A DNA stretch of 28,442 nucleotides from Saprospirales bacterium (GTDB lineage: Bacteria; Bacteroidota; Bacteroidia; Chitinophagales; Saprospiraceae). Numbering within the stretch: the stretch's first letter is position 1; each line of letters starts with the position of its first letter. A program made the position numbers and the translations under genes. The notes beneath the pieces were generated by a model. The model worked only from the letters and a program-made list of their open reading frames with translations, was not told the origin of the DNA and searched no databases. Where the stretch lies: the NCBI GenBank assembly GCA_016719895.1, contig JADJYG010000024.1, forward strand, positions 1-28,442. Direction: 5' to 3'. Shown here piece after piece: positions 23,900-28,442 of the stretch.

Positions 23900-24036
23900 A
23901 ATTTGTCGCTACAAAGCATTGAAATTGCCAAACGGGGCCAATCTCGTACTATTCGCAGCATTTTTACCTTCCGCTGATATTCAAGCCGGTATATTTACGC
24001 CTTAAATTTATACTTATCAATTAAACAGATCTACAC

Positions 24037-25875
24037 ATGAAACAACTGCTGACAAAAATTGCCTTGTTCATCCTCCTTTTTGCGGGCGGGGCAATACATG
24101 CCCAAACAGCCTTCTGGACAGAAACGTTTAACACTGGCATCCCCAGCGGCTGGACCAATGTCGACGCTTCCAACCAAGGCATAATCTGGGAATGGTGCGC
24201 CAATACCGCCCCAGGCTGCGCACCCGTTTTTAGCGGACAGCAAGCATTTAATTCTGCCACCGCAGCTACAGGTTTTGTACACGTGAACTCGGATGCCTCC
24301 AATGCTGTGTTACCGCAGCCCCACGTCAGCCGGCTGACTACTTCGGCAATAAACTGCACCGGCAAAAGTCAGGTTTTTGTACAGTTTCAGTCGCATATTG
24401 GCACGTTTGACGCCACCGCCGAGCAAAGTGCAATTCTTCGCGTGAGCACCGACCTAATGACTTGGACGGAGAAAGTTATTTTCCCCGGCCTGACGGAGCA
24501 AAATTTCTTTTCAACCAACCCATTCTTTTCGGTGGCAGATATTTCTGCTGTAGCCGCGAACAAAAGCACCGTATACCTGCAGTGGCAATGGACCGGCAAC
24601 TGGGAATACATGTGGGACCTCGACGATGTGGTTCTCTTCGACGCCAACCCGACGCCCAAGCACGATGTTGGTATCAGCCTGCACCTGTTCCCGGCCTCCA
24701 GCATTGCACAGCCGGAATCGCAAATCGCAACGGATACGTTTGGTTTCGCCGGATTCTTGAGCAACGCCGGAACGGAAACGCAAACCAACCTCAAACTAAA
24801 GGCAGTCGTTTTGACCGATACGGATGAGGTAATTTACCAGGACAGCATGATTATCCCGGCTCTTGCGCCCGGCGTGGAGGACAGCCTTTTTGAATTGGCC
24901 GGCCGCTACGCGCCCGAACTTCCGGAAGGCGCCTACAAAATCCAATATTCGTTGCAGGCCGACTCGACGGATACGCGTCCGACGGACAATTTCACGGAAG
25001 ATCCGTTCTATGTGACGGCCGGCCTTTTCTCGAAGGAAGACGGCCTGGGCTCGCTTGGCGGGCTTCGCCCTGGGGATGGCGGCGACTGGGCCGTTGGCAA
25101 CCTGTATACTATGAGTGCCGGCAGCATGGACGATTACGTTGCCTCCACAGCGCAATTTGCTTTTGCTACCAACTCTACGGAATTGCCTGTAGCCGACGTT
25201 GAAGCAACGGTATACCTGTTTAAAGTAGATAACTCCGTAAATGCCAACTTTACAAATTTTGACGACGAAACCTTCCAGGCGGCCGAGTTTGAATGGGTTG
25301 GATTTGCCAATTTTGAAGCGCCGGATACGATTGCCAATTACGAACTCCAGACGGTAAGCCTCCTGGATGTGGACAATAGCCTGCCAGGCGTTAAACTGGA
25401 CAAAGGCACCCGCTACCTGGTAGCCGTTGAGTATGTCAGCCCGAATGACGTTGTTTTCCATGCCTTTATTGAAAGCGTGGATATGTTGTTCCCTTCAACG
25501 TTTGTTTATGGCAGCAACGATGGCACGGTTCAATGGTCGCCGTTCGGATTCGGAACCAATGAAAATGCCGTGCTCCGGATGACCATCAGCCTCGCGACGA
25601 CTACGGACGAAAAACCGCTGCCGGAATCGGCCTTCAAAATCTTCCCGAACCCGGTGCGCGAAACCCTTAACCTGGGCGTCAACTTTGAAGAAGCGACGGA
25701 TGCCACCATCACCATTGCCGATTTGAGCGGCCGGGTGATCGTAGTGCAGGACCGCGCCAGCCTCACCAAGGAGCAACTCACCTACAGCCTGCCACAACTG
25801 GCTTCCGGCACCTATCTTGCCCGTATTGCGACGAAAGAAGGAACCCTGACCAAGAAGTTTGTGGTTCAACAGTAA
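24037..25875 (+). CDS. secreted protein with T9SS type A sorting domain
   Basis: This 612-residue exported protein has a signal peptide (1-22, cleavage near AIHAQ). Residues of about 25-205 look like a jelly-roll (MAM/choice-of-anchor type) domain: FWTETFNTGIPSGWTNVD, a central FVQFQSHIG strand and the ending WDLDDVVLFD. Next comes a beta-rich CARDB/Ig-like segment (about 210-330, KHDVGISLHLF to DNFTEDPFYVT) and a domain I cannot name (about 335-520). The last 82 residues (531-612) are a T9SS sorting domain with FKIFPNPVRETLNL and the C-terminal KKFVVQQ strand. It should be released or anchored at the cell surface; its role is unknown. TATATTTA at 23990-23997 is a weak -7 candidate. It converges on lpxB, separated by a strong hairpin. 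Confidence 0.88.
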   Translation: MKQLLTKIALFILLFAGGAIHAQTAFWTETFNTGIPSGWTNVDASNQGIIWEWCANTAPGCAPVFSGQQAFNSATAATGFVHVNSDASNAVLPQPHVSRLTTSAINCTGKSQVFVQFQSHIGTFDATAEQSAILRVSTDLMTWTEKVIFPGLTEQNFFSTNPFFSVADISAVAANKSTVYLQWQWTGNWEYMWDLDDVVLFDANPTPKHDVGISLHLFPASSIAQPESQIATDTFGFAGFLSNAGTETQTNLKLKAVVLTDTDEVIYQDSMIIPALAPGVEDSLFELAGRYAPELPEGAYKIQYSLQADSTDTRPTDNFTEDPFYVTAGLFSKEDGLGSLGGLRPGDGGDWAVGNLYTMSAGSMDDYVASTAQFAFATNSTELPVADVEATVYLFKVDNSVNANFTNFDDETFQAAEFEWVGFANFEAPDTIANYELQTVSLLDVDNSLPGVKLDKGTRYLVAVEYVSPNDVVFHAFIESVDMLFPSTFVYGSNDGTVQWSPFGFGTNENAVLRMTISLATTTDEKPLPESAFKIFPNPVRETLNLGVNFEEATDATITIADLSGRVIVVQDRASLTKEQLTYSLPQLASGTYLARIATKEGTLTKKFVVQQ

Positions 25876-25904
25876 TATCTCTTTCAAGAAGTTTGAGATA
25901 AACG

Positions 25905-25949
25905 GCGAAGGCGCCTGAACGTGAAGCAATTCCGCTCAGGCGCCTTCGC
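25905..25949. terminator. bidirectional hairpin between convergent genes
   Basis: Perfect 14-bp arms GCGAAGGCGCCTGA (25905-25918) and TCAGGCGCCTTCGC (25936-25949) flank a 17-nt loop. It lies 30 bp past the T9SS gene and 19 bp past the lpxB stop. Neither side has a long U-tract, though the minus side has TTTATC. It probably ends both transcripts. Confidence 0.65.
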
Positions 25950-25967
25950 ACATACCAGCGCCGGTAT

Positions 25968-27092
25968 TTATCTCCGAACGGTGTGTGGTGTATCGCTGTC
26001 TTTTGCCATTTGCAGGATTATAGATGCCGCTTTTTCTGAAGCGCCGCCAGCGCCCAGCACCTGGCGCAATTCATGATAACCGGCCTGAATGGCGTGCGCC
26101 TGACTTTTATCGAGGATATTGGCCAGCGCCGAACGCAAATTTTGGGTCGATAATTCACCCTGGATCAATTCCCGCACCAGGAGCCGGTCGAGGATCAGGT
26201 TGACCAGCGAAATGTAGGGCACATTGACCACCCGTTTGGCGATGGCGAAAGAAATGGAATTGCCGGCGTAGCATACCACTTGAGGCACGCCGATCAGGGC
26301 GGTTTCCAGCGTAGAAGTGCCCGACTTTACCAGCGCTGCGCACGAACGGCGTAAAACCTCATAGGTACTCCCCTGGTGCAATTGAACCTGTGGATAGCCG
26401 GCCAGGAAGCGCTCGTAATAAGCTGCCGACAGGGAGATTGCTCCTGCCACAACAAACTGGTAATCCGGAAAATGCGGCGTAACCGCCAGCATAACCGGAA
26501 GGATGCGTCGCACCTCTTGTTGCCGGCTTCCCGGCAGTAACGCAATGGTGTTGCCGGGGCGGGCTGCACCGGTAGCGCTCGCGCGGTCTGGGGTCAACAC
26601 GTCCAGCAACGGGTGGCCCACGAAATCGACATCCATATCGTATTTATCGTAAAACGCTTTTTCGAAGGGCAGGATCACCAGCATTTTGTCCACATCGCGC
26701 TTTATAGCGTGCACCCGGGAGGTATGCCAGGCCCAGATTTGGGGTGAAATGTAATACACAACGCGAATTCCTTGCCGTTTGGCCCACCGGGCTATACGCA
26801 GATTAAAGCCGGGATAGTCAATGAGTACGAGAACGTCGGGCCGGAATGCCTGTAATTCCTGTTTACAAAACCGAATGTTGCCGAGTATCGTTCGCAAATT
26901 TTTCAGTACCTCCCAAAAGCCCATGAAGGCCAAATCACGGTAGTGCCGCACCAGTTGGCCGCCCGCGGCCGCCATCAGGTCGCCACCCCAGACCCGGCAT
27001 TCCACAGCCGGGTTCTGTTTTTTTAACGCTCTGATCAGGTTGGATCCATGAAGGTCTCCGGAGGCTTCGCCGGCTATGATATATAATTTCAT
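25968..27092 (-). CDS. lpxB: lipid-A-disaccharide synthase
   Basis: LpxB joins lipid X to UDP-2,3-diacylglucosamine at the inner face of the inner membrane, forming the beta-1,6 disaccharide of lipid A; it shows the organism makes LPS. It has 374 residues, the usual size for this GT19 glycosyltransferase. Seen are the N-terminal GEASGDLHG (8-16), the IDYPGFN block (about 91-97), YYISPQIWAWH (113-123), LPFE (141-144), VGHPLLD (158-164), LLPGSRQQEV (185-194) and the sugar-nucleotide region KSGTSTLETALIGVPQVVCY. It starts 51 bp downstream of the terminator of the Omp28-like gene, so it must have its own promoter, but I see no TAnnTTTG box in that gap. The usual lpx neighbours are absent. Confidence 0.96.
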   Translation of the reverse strand: MKLYIIAGEASGDLHGSNLIRALKKQNPAVECRVWGGDLMAAAGGQLVRHYRDLAFMGFWEVLKNLRTILGNIRFCKQELQAFRPDVLVLIDYPGFNLRIARWAKRQGIRVVYYISPQIWAWHTSRVHAIKRDVDKMLVILPFEKAFYDKYDMDVDFVGHPLLDVLTPDRASATGAARPGNTIALLPGSRQQEVRRILPVMLAVTPHFPDYQFVVAGAISLSAAYYERFLAGYPQVQLHQGSTYEVLRRSCAALVKSGTSTLETALIGVPQVVCYAGNSISFAIAKRVVNVPYISLVNLILDRLLVRELIQGELSTQNLRSALANILDKSQAHAIQAGYHELRQVLGAGGASEKAASIILQMAKDSDTPHTVRR

Positions 27093-27142
27093 GCTATAGA
27101 TGTGTATGGCGGATCCAGCGGTTGGAACGATTGGGGCGCCTT

Positions 27143-27182
27143 AAAAAAAACGGCGGCGAGCAAACCATCTTGCTCGCCGCCG
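27143..27182 (-). terminator. intrinsic terminator of the Omp28-like gene
   Basis: Perfect 13-bp GC-rich arms CGGCGGCGAGCAA (27151-27163) and TTGCTCGCCGCCG (27170-27182) with a 6-nt loop, followed on the minus strand by eight U. It lies 27 bp after the stop codon and 51 bp before lpxB. Confidence 0.94.
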
Positions 27183-27209
27183 CAAACGTCGGCTGATTTT
27201 CCGACAAAA

Positions 27210-28442
27210 TTAATGGGCGACGACAAACGGTTTTGAGACAGACCGGCCCTGAGCCGTTGCCACAAGCGTGTACATGCCGTTGGCCAGGTTGCCGGCGCGG
27301 AAAGGCAGGAATTGCTTGTCGCTGATGTCATCGTAATGGCGTTCGATGACGATACGGCCGAAGGCATCCACGACGCGGATTTGAACGTCCGTGGTTGCTT
27401 TAACCCGTATCGTGAGGGTTGCTTCGTCCTGCACCGGGTTCGGAAAGAGCGATATGCTCACAGCATCTTCACTTAGAGTGGGCGCGCCGGTGGAAACAAA
27501 CGGAATAGCCGTGGATTCTGCGTTGATAATCTGCTTGGTATCCTGGTCGATGACCATAGTGATCACATGCATATTGTCGATATTGTAGGCCGCATTTACC
27601 GTATAAACGCTTTCGTAGAACATCACTGTTCCGGCGGGGTTATTTGCCGGGACGCTGCCTGCCTTGCCGGAAAAGCCGCCGACGATGGTGCGGGCCACGT
27701 GATCATAAGTCATGTTAGCGGCAGGTACCGTGGAGGGCAGGGTTTCATAGCCGCCCATTGGGCCTGCGCTGCCGCCGGCATAATAATTGGCTTGCGCATA
27801 TCCGGAGGCTGTTCCCGTCACGCCTTCTTCGGTGTATACCACTGCAATGCGGTAATTACCGTTCATTTCTTCCTGGAAATTCAAAGCGCTGGTTACATTT
27901 ACTTTGCGCGTGGCCGGATCCCAGGCGGCGCTGTGCGACACTAAAATTTTCGGCGCTTGCGCCATATGTTCCAGCGCATACCGTTCAAAATCAATGGGGT
28001 CGATATCCGCTTCCCGGTCAACCAGGCCGCTCGGATAGCCGCTGATGAGTGTGCCCATACCGTTGTCGTATGTGGCGTTGCGCATCGGGTCGCTGGAGCT
28101 GTTGTGCACGGCGATCGGAATGACGTTATCCGGATAAAGGGTTGCCATGTAGTCCATCATGACCGCGCCGCGGGGGCACCAGCCGCACCAGGTACCCGTG
28201 CCTTCTTCCACGACTACTTTGCGGCCGGGATGCGGGGTAATGCCTTCCACGGTAAACACCGTTTTGTTGTCGGACGGGTCGGCATCGCCTACGCCATTGA
28301 CGTTGAAGATTTCGATTGTATAGGCATTGTCGCCCGATTCAACGGCGTCCGGCACGTCAAAGGAAAAGGTGTGGCTTCCGCCGATACCGATGTTCAGGTT
28401 GATAAAACTTTTGGTGATGACCTCTGATGCATACGTCACTTT
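27210..28442 (-). CDS. Omp28-like secreted protein with CxxC motif and T9SS sorting domain (partial)
   Basis: The gene is cut by the right window edge: the frame stays open to 28442 and the GTG at 28437-28439 is an internal Val, not a start, since no signal peptide follows. About 410 C-terminal residues are visible. A beta-rich segment leads into the Omp28-type thioredoxin-like domain with GRKVVVEEGTGTWCGWCPRG; the redox-type pair is C84/C87 counted from that Val. The pattern continues with IPIAVHNSSSDPM and GYPSGLVDR, a cis-Pro-type position, so the thioredoxin fold looks complete. Residues of about 328-409 are a T9SS sorting domain (ISLFPNPVQDEATL to KPFVVAH). The family was first described as Porphyromonas Omp28; its role is not established. 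A disulfide or thiol function at the cell surface is inference. Confidence 0.88.
   Translation of the reverse strand, partial: KVTYASEVITKSFINLNIGIGGSHTFSFDVPDAVESGDNAYTIEIFNVNGVGDADPSDNKTVFTVEGITPHPGRKVVVEEGTGTWCGWCPRGAVMMDYMATLYPDNVIPIAVHNSSSDPMRNATYDNGMGTLISGYPSGLVDREADIDPIDFERYALEHMAQAPKILVSHSAAWDPATRKVNVTSALNFQEEMNGNYRIAVVYTEEGVTGTASGYAQANYYAGGSAGPMGGYETLPSTVPAANMTYDHVARTIVGGFSGKAGSVPANNPAGTVMFYESVYTVNAAYNIDNMHVITMVIDQDTKQIINAESTAIPFVSTGAPTLSEDAVSISLFPNPVQDEATLTIRVKATTDVQIRVVDAFGRIVIERHYDDISDKQFLPFRAGNLANGMYTLVATAQGRSVSKPFVVAH

Overview
The window looks like chromosomal DNA from a member of the Bacteroidota, probably a moderately GC-rich, Saprospiria-like lineage. Three kinds of evidence point there. 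Three secreted proteins end in a type IX secretion (T9SS) type A sorting domain. Several gene starts are preceded by the Bacteroidota -7 promoter word TAnnTTTG. The housekeeping set (GyrA, archaeal-type class I aldolase FbaB, LpxB, GlnRS) also fits. The lineage is inferred from gene content and has not been tested by phylogeny. I saw no tRNA, rRNA, CRISPR array, insertion sequence or prophage.

Left block (1-11625, all minus strand, read right to left): a 1920-residue secreted metzincin protease carrying 18 PKD domains and a T9SS signal; a small exported DUF1573 protein; gap (GAPDH); pgk; gyrA. Strong intrinsic terminators follow the PKD protease and gap. The second one lies about 20-30 nt before the pgk start codon, so it may act as an attenuator for pgk.

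Middle block (11626-18585): a 358-bp divergent intergenic region, then a plus-strand outer-membrane-type beta-barrel protein and fbaB. Converging on fbaB is a minus-strand three-gene set: a DUF1080+PA14 secreted protein, a beta-propeller protein fused to a type-1 copper (cupredoxin) domain, and fdhD. The first two are 7 bp apart and look like a periplasmic sugar/redox module.

Right block (18586-28442): plus-strand argS, fhs (formate-THF ligase) and glnS, then a T9SS-exported protein. These converge on minus-strand lpxB and a right-truncated Omp28-like T9SS protein with a CxxC motif. glnS is split by one extra T in a T5 run; removing one base restores a 561-residue GlnRS. argS and the DUF1080 gene have overlapping divergent promoters in a 54-bp gap.

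The strongest candidates for something new are the PKD array (nine A/B domain pairs, each domain with exactly one cysteine, at different positions in A and B) and the DUF1080/propeller-cupredoxin/fdhD operon. The rest is ordinary central metabolism, translation and envelope biogenesis.
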